Of a stretch of DNA of 64,000 nucleotides, positions 53,194 to 62,706 are shown piece after piece. Both the position numbers and the translations under genes were made by a program. This stretch comes from Dyadobacter bucti (GTDB lineage: Bacteria; Bacteroidota; Bacteroidia; Cytophagales; Spirosomataceae). The first letter of the stretch is position 1, and every line of letters begins with the position of its first letter. The notes under the pieces are model-generated. The model was given only the letters and a program-made list of their open reading frames with translations. It was not told where the DNA came from and did no database searches. The stretch lies in assembly GCF_005869225.1 (NCBI RefSeq), contig NZ_SWFP01000007.1, positions 372,001 to 436,000 of the forward strand. The letters run 5' to 3'.

Positions 53194-53256
53194 TCAGTCA
53201 CCAGATATAGCTATTTCTTAAAAACGCAAAAAATACGAAATCCCCACTACACACCT

Positions 53257-54111
53257 ATGAAAACAACCCTCTCCCACCTCCCCGAAGACAAGCAGGAAGA
53301 ACTAAAAACACTTACCAAAATCATCGTAGAAAAAGTACCCGCCGAAATGGTTATCCTTTTCGGCAGTCACGCGCGTGGCGATTGGGTGGAGGATTTTCAG
53401 GAGCATACTGAATATGTAAGCGATTATGACATTCTCGTCATTACCAAAGACAGGAAATCTGCCAAGGACGGAGAAAAGTGGTGGGGCCTGAACGAAAGAA
53501 TAAACAGTAATGACGAGCAAACGAGTGTAACCATCATTCATCACGGCATTGGGTTTGTTAATGATAAGATCGAGCGAAATGAATATTTTTTTGTCGATAT
53601 TTTAAAAGAAGGCATCGTGCTTTTTGATTCGGAAAAATTCAAATTATCCGAGCCGAAAAATATGAATCCCGAAGAAAGACAGAAAAAAGCGAAGGAGCAG
53701 TTTGAACCTTGGTTCGATTCTGCAAACAACTTTTTTGAAACTTTTCAATTTCAGTTTGCAAAGAATTGGTTTAAAGACTCCGCTTTTTTACTTCACCAAA
53801 CAACAGAAAAGTATTATGTCACTATCCTTCTCGTTTTCACCGACTACAAGCCTAAAATTCACGACATAGAGAAATTAGGAAACCAGGTCGAAAAACTTCA
53901 TTCCGCTTTCGGGATGGTTTTCCCAAAAAATACACCGGAAGAAAAGCGGCTGTTTGAACTCCTGCAAAGAGCATATATCGATTCAAGATATAATATGAAT
54001 TACAAGATCGAAAAAGGAGAACTGGAATATTTGTCCGAGCGTGTACAATTGCTGAAAGAGTTGACGGAACGGATTTGTAAGGAGCGGATTGAACAGTTTA
54101 CGAAGGAGTAA
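53257..54111 (+). CDS. Nucleotidyltransferase fused to a HEPN-like domain
   Basis: A 284-residue protein. Residues about 15-130 are a minimal nucleotidyltransferase: GSHARGDW and SDYDILVIT carry the GSxxRGD and DxD acidic sites. Residues about 140-280 are helical and HEPN-like (FKDSAFLLHQTTEKYYVTILL, YNMNYKIEKGELEYLSERV). The RX4-6H ribonuclease motif of active HEPN toxins is not clear, so it may be inactive or different. MNT and HEPN are usually separate genes of a toxin-antitoxin pair; here they form one chain. It follows the PIN pair. Confidence 0.82.
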   Translation: MKTTLSHLPEDKQEELKTLTKIIVEKVPAEMVILFGSHARGDWVEDFQEHTEYVSDYDILVITKDRKSAKDGEKWWGLNERINSNDEQTSVTIIHHGIGFVNDKIERNEYFFVDILKEGIVLFDSEKFKLSEPKNMNPEERQKKAKEQFEPWFDSANNFFETFQFQFAKNWFKDSAFLLHQTTEKYYVTILLVFTDYKPKIHDIEKLGNQVEKLHSAFGMVFPKNTPEEKRLFELLQRAYIDSRYNMNYKIEKGELEYLSERVQLLKELTERICKERIEQFTKE

Positions 54112-54149
54112 GCCAATTCATTAAACAGACAAAAGCATTCGCTAATACA

Positions 54150-54195
54150 AAAAAAGTGCGGCAACCTGCCTGAAAACAAGTTGCCGCACTTTTTT
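54150..54195. terminator. Bidirectional hairpin terminator
   Basis: AAAAAAGTGCGGCAAC pairs with GTTGCCGCACTTTTTT over 16 bases with a short loop, with A-runs on one side and T-runs on the other. It separates the convergent HEPN gene and RND operon 4 and overlaps the stop codon of the channel gene. Confidence 0.85.
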
Positions 54196-55606
54196 ATTGA
54201 GCTCCTCCCCCCAAGGCCCGGTACAGATCGGTGACCGCACTGAGCTTCTCGAGTTGGATACTGATCGCCTCCAGGTCATTTTGCAGCCTGCTGTTCTGGG
54301 CTGTGATCACTTCCAGATAAGTGGCCATTCCACTCTTGTATAACTTTTGCGCGTCATCTGTGGCCTTATTGAGCATTGCTGTTTTTTGACGGACGAGTTC
54401 GAGGCGGTTGGATGCACCATTGGACCTGGCCATGGCATCAGACACTTCGCCTACTGCTGTCATCAGGGTCTGCTTGAACTGGATCACGGCTTTCTCCTGT
54501 TCTATGATGGCTGTTTCATGCGCCGTCCGCAGAGACCTTTTTCTGAAGATAGGCTGCGTGAGGTTCACCGCAATAGTTTTGGCCATCGACCCGGGAAGGT
54601 CAAACCATTGATTAAATTTAAAGGAATTAGAACCGATCTGCGGCGTCAGACTAAAAGCCGGGTACATCTGGGCTTTTGCCAGTCCCGTTCTTGCATTGGC
54701 ATTTACCACTGCATATTCCGATGCCTTCACATCGGGCCGACGGCTCAGCAGCTGCGCGGGCACAGCAGCTGCAAATTGTTCTTCCGGCGTCACTTCCGCC
54801 AGGTTGCCGGCGCGGGCTATGCTGTCGGGATAATCTCCGCACAAAATACTCAGCGCATTTTCCTGGACGGCAATGTTCTGCAACGCCAGCGGTACCAGCA
54901 GTTCAGCCGTTTTCTTCTGGGCTTCGGCCTGGTTCACTGCCAGCGAAGTTATCTGTCCGGCGTTGTATTGCAGCTGCATCATATATAACGTACTGTCGCT
55001 CAGGTCAATGTTCCGCCGGGCAATGATCAGTTGTTCATCCAGGCTGATCAGATTATAATAAGCCTGGGCCACCTGACTGATGATCCGCGTTTTGAGTGCC
55101 GAAAGGTTTTCTTTCTGTCCAAAATAATTGGCTATGGCTGCTTCCTTTTGCATTTTGGCCTTTCCCCATATATCGACCTCCCAGGAAAGCTGCAGTGTGG
55201 CATCGTAGTTATCCATATACGACGTCCCGACAAACTGCTCGCTTAAAGAACCATTCAATGAGTTTTTGGACAAAAATGCCCGGTTAGCGCCAACCGAAAG
55301 ATCCAGTGTTGGCAAAAGGCCCTGTCTGGCTTGTTTCACGGCAAGGTCGAGCTGCTCCATGTTTTTCATGGCAATGGCGACATCATTGTTTTTATTTAAT
55401 GCTTTTTCGATCAGGGTAACCAGTTGCGGTTCTCTGAAAAAAGTCCGCCAGGGCAGCTGAATCGTGTCGGCGGTAACCGCTACTGAGGCACGGAACTGTT
55501 GAGGTGCCTGCGGATCGGTACGTGCGTACTTTTTACCGACCGTACATGAAGCCAGCCCCGCGGCCAGCATCAGTACGACAATTATATTTTTATTCATCGA
55601 TTTCAT
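54194..55606 (-). CDS. TolC-like outer membrane lipoprotein, NodT type (system 4)
   Basis: A 470-residue channel protein with a lipoprotein signal MNKNIIVVLMLAAGLASC (from Met4; lipobox LASC near residue 21). Two OEP repeats are seen (LVTLIEKALNKNNDVAIAMKNMEQL and KLYKSGMATYLEVITAQNSRLQ), the mark of NodT/OprM-type channels. Its ATG at 55606 overlaps the permease stop as ATGA. It is the last gene of RND operon 4. Confidence 0.93.
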   Translation of the reverse strand: MKSMNKNIIVVLMLAAGLASCTVGKKYARTDPQAPQQFRASVAVTADTIQLPWRTFFREPQLVTLIEKALNKNNDVAIAMKNMEQLDLAVKQARQGLLPTLDLSVGANRAFLSKNSLNGSLSEQFVGTSYMDNYDATLQLSWEVDIWGKAKMQKEAAIANYFGQKENLSALKTRIISQVAQAYYNLISLDEQLIIARRNIDLSDSTLYMMQLQYNAGQITSLAVNQAEAQKKTAELLVPLALQNIAVQENALSILCGDYPDSIARAGNLAEVTPEEQFAAAVPAQLLSRRPDVKASEYAVVNANARTGLAKAQMYPAFSLTPQIGSNSFKFNQWFDLPGSMAKTIAVNLTQPIFRKRSLRTAHETAIIEQEKAVIQFKQTLMTAVGEVSDAMARSNGASNRLELVRQKTAMLNKATDDAQKLYKSGMATYLEVITAQNSRLQNDLEAISIQLEKLSAVTDLYRALGGGAQ

Positions 55607-58600
55607 TGTAGTTCATTTACAGGATGAAGCCTCTTGTGTTTTGTTCCTGATATTTTCTCCTGCAGGTACTGGAACAGCATGTAAAGCAGTGGTATCACGA
55701 ATATCCCCAGAATGACGCCGCTAAGCATACCCATGGCCGCACCCGTGCTGATAGACCTGTTACCCGATGCCGAACCTCCTGTTGCCACCATCAGCGGGAT
55801 CATACCCACGATAAAAGCGAGCGAGGTCATGATAATGGGTCGCAAACGCGACTTGGCCCCGTCGATGGCAGATTCCATGATAGAAAGTCCTGCTGCGCGC
55901 CGCTGAACGGCAAACTCTACGATCAGGATAGCATTTTTTGCCAACAACCCGACCAGCATAATCAGCCCGACCTGCACGTAAATATTATTATCAAGCCCTA
56001 TGGCTTTTGTGGCTGCGAAAGAACCGACAATGCCGGTCGGAATAGAAAGCAGTACCGAAAGCGGCAATAAATAACTCTCGAACTGTGCGGCCAGAAGGAA
56101 ATAAACAAACAACAAACACAATGCGAGAATGAACATGGTCTGGTTTCCTGCCGATTTTTCTTCAAGACTAAGTCCGGTCCATTCGTAACCATAGTCGGAA
56201 GGCAGCTTTTCGAACACATTCTTTTCGAGATTCTCCATCATATCACCATTGCTGACGCCCGGTACGGCCACCACCGTAATGTTCAGGGCATTGAAAAGAT
56301 TGTAGCGGTCCACAGATTCAGGGCCATACACTTTATGTAATTTGATCAGCGTTTTAACCGGCACCATCTGGTTCTGATCATTGCGGACAAATATCTCGTT
56401 GAAAGCTTCCTGATCCATTCTGAATATGCCGTCCGCTTTCACATTTACGCGGTAAAATTTACCGAAACGGGTGAAGTTCAAGCTCTGATCACCGGAAAAA
56501 TAGGTTTGTATCGCACGCATCATTCCGCTCACACTCACTCCCATTTGCTGTGCTTTGTCGTTATCTACCTCCATTTCCAATTGCGGAAAATCGGTACGGA
56601 ATGTGGTATAGGCAAACTGTACCCCCGGCTGCTGCATGATCTGGCCAATGACCTTGTCGGACATCGCCTTCAGCGTGGTGGCGTCTTTACCGGTTTTATC
56701 CTGCAACACTACCTCCGCACCGCTGGTAATACCATAACCTTCCACGGGCGGGCTTCTGAACGCCATGATCGTCCCTTCTTTTACTGTGGAAAACTGAGCA
56801 CTCATACTGGCCAGGATTGCATCGATATCCTTTTCCGCACCTCTGTCCTTTTTGTCTTTGAGTTTGATAAAGCCCACTCCATACGCGGGACTTGCACTGT
56901 TGGACAAAATATTGAAACCCGTGATGATCGAGCTGGTCTGCACCGATTCAAAGCCCGACAGGATCTTCTCCACTTTATCGGCCGCCGCAGTAGTACGGTC
57001 AAGGGCTGTTCCGGGAGGCATACTCAAACTGAAAATGATAAATCCATCGTCCTCCATGGGCACGAAGCTCTTTGGCGTGGTCATCATCAGCCAGCCCGCT
57101 ATACCGATGATCAACACCACCAGACTTGCTCCCAGCCATTTTCTACTGATCAGGAATTTCAATCCCTTGATGTATTTGCCTGTGAGGTTATCAAAGCCCG
57201 CATTGAATGCCATGGAGAAACGTTTTCCGAAGCCCTGGCCTGTTGCCTTTTCACCATGTCCCTCCGCATGCGTGTTTTTCAAAAGCAATGCACACAATGC
57301 AGGTGTAAGTGTCAATGCATTTACCGCCGAAATGATGATGGCGATAGCCAGGGTATAGGCAAATTGTTTGTAGAAAATCCCCGATGAGCCGGTCATAAAC
57401 CCGATCGGGATAAACACCGCCGACATCACCAGCGTAATGGAAATAACGGCACCGGTAATCTCGCTCATCGCACTGTGCGTAGCTTCCCTGCCCGACATAT
57501 TTGAACCTTCCATTTTACTGTGCACGGCTTCGACGACGACAATGGCGTCATCGACCACAATACCGATGGCAAGTACAAGCGCAAAGAGCGTAAGTACATT
57601 GATGGTAAAGCCAAAAACCAGCAGAAAGAAGAAAGTACCCACAATGGCGACTGGCACAGCAATAGCCGGAATGATGGTAGAACGGAAATCCTGCAAAAAG
57701 ATAAATACCACAAGGAATACCAGGATAAAAGCTTCGATCAGCGTCGATTTCACCTGACTGGTCGCTTCATCCAGACGTTCTTTCGTGCTCATCAGGCTGG
57801 TATATTTGATACCCGGAGGAAAAGACTTTGAAGCTTTTGCCAGTACATCCTGTACCCCAATCTCAATTTCGTTGGCATTGGAACCGGTTGTCTGCAGGAT
57901 GGCGACCGTCACGGCATTTTTCCCGTTGGACGTGGTATTTCCGCCATAGTTCAACGAGCCAAACTCAATCCGCGCCACATCTTTCAGCCGGACCAGATCC
58001 GTACCGTTTCTTTTTACTACAATGTTTTCGTATTCCGAAACCTGGTTCTTTTTCCCTTTGTAACGCATCACATATTCCAGCGCCGCATCGGATTCCTGTC
58101 CCAGTTTTCCGGGGGCGGATTCCAGGCTCTGGTCGGCGATGGCCTGGTTCACATCCGCCGGTATCAGCCCGTAGCTTGCCATTTTTTGAGGATTGAGCCA
58201 CACGCGCATCGAATAATCCTTTGCGCCGAAAGACTGCGCCTGTCCTACGCCCGGTACCCGTTTGATCTGCGGAACAAGGTTTATATTAACATAATTTTGC
58301 AGGAAAAGCTCATCGTATTTACTGTTGTCGGTCGTAAATACATTGAAGATCATGATCATACTGTTCTGCTGCTTGGAGGTGGTGAGTCCCATCTGGATCA
58401 CCTCCTGCGGAAGTATGGGCGTAGCCTGTTGCACGCGGTTCTGTACGTTCACGGCAGCCTGATCAGGGTTCACACCCTGCTTAAAAATAACAGTTATAGA
58501 AAAAGAGCCGTCGTTGCTTGCAGTGGATTTGATGTACCGCATATTCTCCACACCATTGATCTGCTCTTCGAGCGGTGTCACCACCGAGCGTATTACAGCC

Positions 58601-58764
58601 TCACTGTTACCGCCGGGATAGCTCCCCGAAACCATCACAGTAGGGGGCGAAATGTCGGGAAATCTGGTAACCGGCAGTCGGGTCAGGCCGAGGATACCCA
58701 ATATGAGCAGCACGACAGAGATCACCGTAGCCGTTACGGGCTTGTCTATTATATTTTTTAACAT
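55603..58764 (-). CDS. AcrB-like HAE1 RND permease (system 4)
   Basis: A 1053-residue drug-type pump. The N-terminus MLKNIIDKPVTATVISVVLLILG and TRFPDISPPTVMVSGSYPGG are typical of HAE1 pumps. TM4 has LAIGIVVDDAIVVVEAVHSKME with the double Asp of AcrB. The second half, with KNAILIVEFAVQRRAAG and RLRPIIMTSLAFIVGMIPL, is complete. Multidrug, detergent or antibiotic export is expected from the family. The adaptor gene is 21 bases upstream; regulation is probably by the divergent LytTR system. Confidence 0.94.
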   Translation of the reverse strand: MLKNIIDKPVTATVISVVLLILGILGLTRLPVTRFPDISPPTVMVSGSYPGGNSEAVIRSVVTPLEEQINGVENMRYIKSTASNDGSFSITVIFKQGVNPDQAAVNVQNRVQQATPILPQEVIQMGLTTSKQQNSMIMIFNVFTTDNSKYDELFLQNYVNINLVPQIKRVPGVGQAQSFGAKDYSMRVWLNPQKMASYGLIPADVNQAIADQSLESAPGKLGQESDAALEYVMRYKGKKNQVSEYENIVVKRNGTDLVRLKDVARIEFGSLNYGGNTTSNGKNAVTVAILQTTGSNANEIEIGVQDVLAKASKSFPPGIKYTSLMSTKERLDEATSQVKSTLIEAFILVFLVVFIFLQDFRSTIIPAIAVPVAIVGTFFFLLVFGFTINVLTLFALVLAIGIVVDDAIVVVEAVHSKMEGSNMSGREATHSAMSEITGAVISITLVMSAVFIPIGFMTGSSGIFYKQFAYTLAIAIIISAVNALTLTPALCALLLKNTHAEGHGEKATGQGFGKRFSMAFNAGFDNLTGKYIKGLKFLISRKWLGASLVVLIIGIAGWLMMTTPKSFVPMEDDGFIIFSLSMPPGTALDRTTAAADKVEKILSGFESVQTSSIITGFNILSNSASPAYGVGFIKLKDKKDRGAEKDIDAILASMSAQFSTVKEGTIMAFRSPPVEGYGITSGAEVVLQDKTGKDATTLKAMSDKVIGQIMQQPGVQFAYTTFRTDFPQLEMEVDNDKAQQMGVSVSGMMRAIQTYFSGDQSLNFTRFGKFYRVNVKADGIFRMDQEAFNEIFVRNDQNQMVPVKTLIKLHKVYGPESVDRYNLFNALNITVVAVPGVSNGDMMENLEKNVFEKLPSDYGYEWTGLSLEEKSAGNQTMFILALCLLFVYFLLAAQFESYLLPLSVLLSIPTGIVGSFAATKAIGLDNNIYVQVGLIMLVGLLAKNAILIVEFAVQRRAAGLSIMESAIDGAKSRLRPIIMTSLAFIVGMIPLMVATGGSASGNRSISTGAAMGMLSGVILGIFVIPLLYMLFQYLQEKISGTKHKRLHPVNELQ

Positions 58765-58785
58765 GATCTGATTTTATCTTTTGGA

Positions 58786-59928
58786 TTATTGGGAAAGGGA
58801 GTCGGCAGCAACCGTTTTAGGTGCTACCACCATTCCTTCATTGAGGGCATCGATTCGGTTTACGGCAATTTTGTCGCCCGTTTGTACCCCGGATTTCACC
58901 AGATAATTCCTGCCCGATTTGCCGCCAATTTCGATGGGCGTCATCGCTACCTTATTACTGTCGGCTAGCCTGAACACGAAGAATTTATCCTGAATATCTT
59001 TTACAGCGGCCATAGGCAGGCTCAGCACGGCATCCAGTTCCCGATGGATCACGATCTTCCCCGAACCTCCGGAGCGTAACAGTTTATCCGGATTAGGGAA
59101 AATGGCTTTCATGCTCATGCTTCCGGTAGTACGGTCGATGTTCCCACTGGCGCTTTCCAGCTTACCCTTGTGGGCAAAAGTTGAACCATCAGCCATGATC
59201 AGCTCCACCGTTTCGCCCTTGCCCGTATCCGCCTTTTTGAAAGCAATAAAATCGGCCTCGCTCATTGAGAAATAAACAAAAACCGTATTGATATCCGAAA
59301 GGGTTGTCAATGGTACTTCGTCGGATGGCATTACAAGGTTTCCTATGCGGTTTGGAATACGACCGATGTAGCCGCTCACCGGTGCTTTGATCAAAGCAAA
59401 ACCCGCGTTGATCTTGGAAGAACCCAAGGCTGCTTTGGCTTGTGCAACCTGAGCTGTGGCCGCATCGTAGCTTGCCTGTGCGGCACGGAGCTGCATGTCG
59501 GATACTACCTTTCCTTCCACCAGCGGGCGGATTTTTTCTATTTCAAGACTCGCGTTGGCCTGTGCTGCCAATGCAGATTTCAAACCCGCATCACTGTTGT
59601 TGACCTGTTCATTGAAGACTTCACCTTTGATTTTAAACAGTGATTGCCCTTTTTGAACATAGTCTCCTTCCTTCACGTAGATGCTCTCAAGATATCCGCT
59701 TACCTGCGCTTTCACGTCTACATTCACGCTTCCTTCTATGGCACCCGGATAGCTGGTTTCTACCGATGCATTGCCACTATTCAAAGTAATGAAATCCGTT
59801 TCCTGAGGCGGCATTTCGCCATATCCGCCATTATCTGCCTTTGTACCACAGGATGTAAATACGGCAGCTGCCGATAAAAGGTACAATCCGGCAAGCAATT
59901 GCTTTGCTTTATAATTTGGCTTAAACAT
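58786..59928 (-). CDS. AcrA-like adaptor (system 4)
   Basis: A 380-residue lipoprotein (signal about 1-26, lipobox AAVFTSC). Lipoyl half VSGYLESIYVKEGDYVQKGQSLFKI, a helical hairpin (SLEIEKIRPLVEGKVVSDMQL), second half ALIKAPVSGYIGRIPNRIG and the barrel follow. It is the first gene of RND operon 4. Three ACTGAACC repeats lie 63-114 bases upstream, where a LytTR regulator could bind. Confidence 0.93.
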   Translation of the reverse strand: MFKPNYKAKQLLAGLYLLSAAAVFTSCGTKADNGGYGEMPPQETDFITLNSGNASVETSYPGAIEGSVNVDVKAQVSGYLESIYVKEGDYVQKGQSLFKIKGEVFNEQVNNSDAGLKSALAAQANASLEIEKIRPLVEGKVVSDMQLRAAQASYDAATAQVAQAKAALGSSKINAGFALIKAPVSGYIGRIPNRIGNLVMPSDEVPLTTLSDINTVFVYFSMSEADFIAFKKADTGKGETVELIMADGSTFAHKGKLESASGNIDRTTGSMSMKAIFPNPDKLLRSGGSGKIVIHRELDAVLSLPMAAVKDIQDKFFVFRLADSNKVAMTPIEIGGKSGRNYLVKSGVQTGDKIAVNRIDALNEGMVVAPKTVAADSLSQ

Positions 59929-59991
59929 TATTACAGAGATTAAAATTTGCGCAAAGAAACCTCTCTGTGCTGCGCATTGCGGGATTATTTG

Positions 59992-60201
59992 ACTGAACCG
60001 TCGTTTTTGGCGACTGAACCGGCGGCTGTCTTAAACTGAACCAGAAATCATTTACATGATCGAACATCATCGTGGATTATCATACGGCCACTCTGCCATC
60101 GGTGGTCGGTAGCCGGCCGAAATTATCCGGTTCAGGTAATGTGAAAATTACGTTTTAGTATAGCATTGTTCCCGACTCAGTCCCCGATTTTTACGGTTCG
60201 G
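59992..60201. promoter_or_regulatory. LytTR-type binding-site cluster between the pump and its regulator
   Basis: ACTGAACC occurs at 59992, 60013 and 60035 (steps of 21 and 22 bases). The inverse sequence CGGTTCAG is at 60128-60135 and CGGTTCGG at 60194-60201. LytTR regulators bind 9-base direct repeats with about 21-base period and a GTT core; read from the minus strand these sites are CGGTTCAGT. The first group faces the pump, the second the lytS gene. Role inferred. The rest of the 59929-60307 gap holds promoters and nothing else recognised. Confidence 0.6.
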
Positions 60202-60307
60202 TGGATCATCGGACAGTCTGTTTACATGAATGTTTACTTTTGCCTGAGGATCCTATCCTGTGATTAGGTTTAACTTTACTGCAACTCATTACGACACAAC
60301 TCACTCC

Positions 60308-61405
60308 ATGCAGACAACCGCCGGCACATTGATCACAAAAAGAAGCAAGTCTATTGTACTGGCGGCGCTCTCATTTGTAATGTTCTACCTGCTGAGTTAT
60401 ATGCTTGACCCGTACGATGAATGGTGGGGAAATTATTTCAAAAGGACCTTTGCGGACATCCTGATGGAGTGGGCGTCCTCCCTGCTCTTCTGTATGTTGA
60501 TCTCTCTTTCCAGTATTTTTATTCACGACAAGCTAAACCTTTATTTTTCATGGATGGAACGTCCATTGAAAAGACTCGCGGTTGAGACTATCCTCAACGT
60601 GGTGTGTGTGGTCGGACTGGTACTTGCACAAGTGCTGTGTATTTCTCTGTTGACCAACAGCAGCCCCGAAGTTTCCGGTAATGAGGACAAGGTATGGCAA
60701 TGGCAGTGGGTAACTTTGAGTATTTTTATAGCCTTCACAATTAGTGCCATTCACACAGGAAATTACCTGATCACGAACTGGAAAAATGCGGCGCTTGAAG
60801 CGACGGAACACAAATTAAAATCGGCTCAACATAAACAGGCGGCGGCAGAAGCAGAACTACAGGCATTGCGATTACAGCTCGATCCGCATTTTGTTTTTAA
60901 TAACCTGAGCGTGTTGTCGGAACTCATTTTAGAAGACCAGCAACTGGGATACAATTATGCCGAAAACCTTTCCAAAGTTTATCGTTACCTGCTTCGCAAC
61001 TCAACGCGGGACCTTATCACGCTGCAGGAAGAACTGAAGTTTCTGAAAGCCTACATTTTCCTGCTGAAACACAGGGCAGGTTGCGGGATTACTTTTGAAA
61101 TTGACATCGATCAGGCCCATCTTCACCTGCACCTTCCTCCCATGACTTTACAGCTTCTGATCGAGAATGCGATGAAACATAATAAATTCCTAAAATCCAA
61201 CCCCTTAAAAATAGCTGTCAAAAGCGGTGAAAATATGGATCTTATTGTTTCAAATTCAATTCTCCCGTTAGAAAAGAAACACCCGTCGTCGGGTCTCGGC
61301 CTTCAGAATATTGCCCAGCGTTATCTTCTATTGTCGGACAGGACCCCGCAGATAGCAGCCGGTAATTCCCTTTTTACAGTATCAATTCCATTGATAAAAT
61401 CATGA
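60308..61405 (+). CDS. LytS-type sensor histidine kinase
   Basis: The start at 60308 (MQTTAGTLITKRSK) leaves a 365-residue protein; the frame extends to 60260, but that part has no family character. Four membrane helices come first (about residues 15-33, 52-73, 92-116 and 134-156). A coiled-coil linker rich in Ala and Gln leads to the phosphorylated His in LDPHFVFNNL (about His194), the His_kinase signature. The ATPase part has LLIENAMKHN and SSGLGLQNIAQRY. It forms a two-component system with the overlapping 61402 gene. Confidence 0.92.
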   Translation: MQTTAGTLITKRSKSIVLAALSFVMFYLLSYMLDPYDEWWGNYFKRTFADILMEWASSLLFCMLISLSSIFIHDKLNLYFSWMERPLKRLAVETILNVVCVVGLVLAQVLCISLLTNSSPEVSGNEDKVWQWQWVTLSIFIAFTISAIHTGNYLITNWKNAALEATEHKLKSAQHKQAAAEAELQALRLQLDPHFVFNNLSVLSELILEDQQLGYNYAENLSKVYRYLLRNSTRDLITLQEELKFLKAYIFLLKHRAGCGITFEIDIDQAHLHLHLPPMTLQLLIENAMKHNKFLKSNPLKIAVKSGENMDLIVSNSILPLEKKHPSSGLGLQNIAQRYLLLSDRTPQIAAGNSLFTVSIPLIKS

Positions 61406-62157
61406 TTAAGAACATACTGATCATTGAAGATGAAAAACCGAATGCCGACAGGCTCAAAAGGCTGATATCGGCAGTAAAGCCCGAGTCAAATGTTCTGCGG
61501 ACGCTGGAAAGTGTGTCGGAAAGTATTGACTGGCTTCTGACAAATGAATGCCCCGACCTGATCATGATGGATGTGCGCCTGCCTGACGGACTTAGTTTTG
61601 AAATTTTCGAGAAGGTAAAACCAAAATGCCCCGTCATTTTCACAACAGCTTATGACGAGTACGCCGTCCGTGCCTTCAAAGTGAACAGCGTGGACTACCT
61701 GTTAAAACCCGTTGAGCAGGAAGAACTGGAATATTCATTCCGGATGGCAGAGGAAAGAATGCTGAAAAATCAGACCGTATCTATAGAAAATCTGCTAAGC
61801 CAGATCAGCAAAAAGGAATATCGAAGTCGTTTTCTGCTACCTTTCCGTGAGGGTTATAAAACAGTGGTTGTAAGTGATATAGCGTATTTACATTCAGAAC
61901 TAAAAATAACAAAAGCCAAGCTTTTGAATGGAAGTGAGGAAGTACTGTCACAGACGCTGGAAGAACTGGAGCAGCAACTGGACCCGAAACTGTTTTTCCG
62001 CGTGAACCGACAGTTTATCATACATATAGATTCCATTCAACACGTCCACAATTATTTTAATGGCAAGCTCAAAATTGAGCTGAAGAAAAATCCTGATCTG
62101 GAGATTATCGTCAGCCGCGACAAGGCGACGGCGATTAAAACCTGGATGGATTTCTGA
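61402..62157 (+). CDS. LytTR-family response regulator
   Basis: A 251-residue regulator. The receiver domain (1-120) has the acidic pair at 10-11 and Asp57 in IMMDVRLPDG, with Lys in LLKPVEQEE. The LytTR DNA-binding domain (about 145-248) has SDIAYLHSELKITKAKLLNG and FFRVNRQFIIHIDSIQHVHNY. It overlaps the kinase gene as ATGA. LytTR-type sites lie upstream of its own operon and of RND operon 4, so it most likely controls the pump. Confidence 0.93.
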   Translation: MIKNILIIEDEKPNADRLKRLISAVKPESNVLRTLESVSESIDWLLTNECPDLIMMDVRLPDGLSFEIFEKVKPKCPVIFTTAYDEYAVRAFKVNSVDYLLKPVEQEELEYSFRMAEERMLKNQTVSIENLLSQISKKEYRSRFLLPFREGYKTVVVSDIAYLHSELKITKAKLLNGSEEVLSQTLEELEQQLDPKLFFRVNRQFIIHIDSIQHVHNYFNGKLKIELKKNPDLEIIVSRDKATAIKTWMDF

Positions 62158-62289
62158 ACGGTTCCACATTTATAGGCTTTTTTGTTTTCAAATCTAGCCG
62201 GAATACGTATCTTTTCGCAATATCCGGTAAGGAAGAAATGGAGGAAATAATGCTCCGCCAACGTATTTATAACATCTAAAAAGAAAGAC

Positions 62290-62697
62290 ATGAGCAACAC
62301 TCGTCGTAAATTTATCACAACCTCGGTAGCATTGGCAGCGGGAACTGCGGCTGCAACAGCATTTTCACCGAGCGTGCAAAAAAGCAAATATCCTCTTGTC
62401 CATCACGTCTTTTTTTGGCTTAAAAACCCAAACTCCGTTGCAGATCGCGACAGGATCATTGAAGGATTAAAAACTTTGAGAAAGATTGAAACAATTAAAG
62501 AACTCCGCATCGGGGTTGTTGCCAGTACGGAAAAACGCGATGTAGTTGATAATAGCTGGGGAGTATCTGAGCTTATGTTTTTTGAGAACACTGCCGGCCA
62601 GGCCACCTACCAGACCCACCCTATCCATCAGCAGTTCATTAAGGATTGCAGTCACCTGTGGGAGAAAGTTATCGTTTACGATGCAATGGATGTTTAG
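62290..62697 (+). CDS. Dabb-domain protein with Tat-like signal
   Basis: A 135-residue protein. The start MSNTRRKFITTSVALAAGTAAATAF has a twin-Arg motif (RRKF) and a hydrophobic part, so export by Tat is likely. The remainder (about 37-135), VHHVFFWLKNPNSVADRDRIIEGLKTL and QATYQTHPIHQQFIKD, is a stress-responsive A/B barrel (Dabb) domain. The function of exported Dabb proteins is not known. It is monocistronic. Confidence 0.85.
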   Translation: MSNTRRKFITTSVALAAGTAAATAFSPSVQKSKYPLVHHVFFWLKNPNSVADRDRIIEGLKTLRKIETIKELRIGVVASTEKRDVVDNSWGVSELMFFENTAGQATYQTHPIHQQFIKDCSHLWEKVIVYDAMDV

Positions 62698-62706
62698 TTG
62701 CAATGA

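Noticed and set aside
54347-54988. 213-codon frame on the plus strand
   Set aside because: It is antisense to the NodT-type channel gene; no motif or signal.
56506-57387. 293-codon frame on the plus strand
   Set aside because: It is antisense to the AcrB-like permease, rich in His and Cys without any motif.
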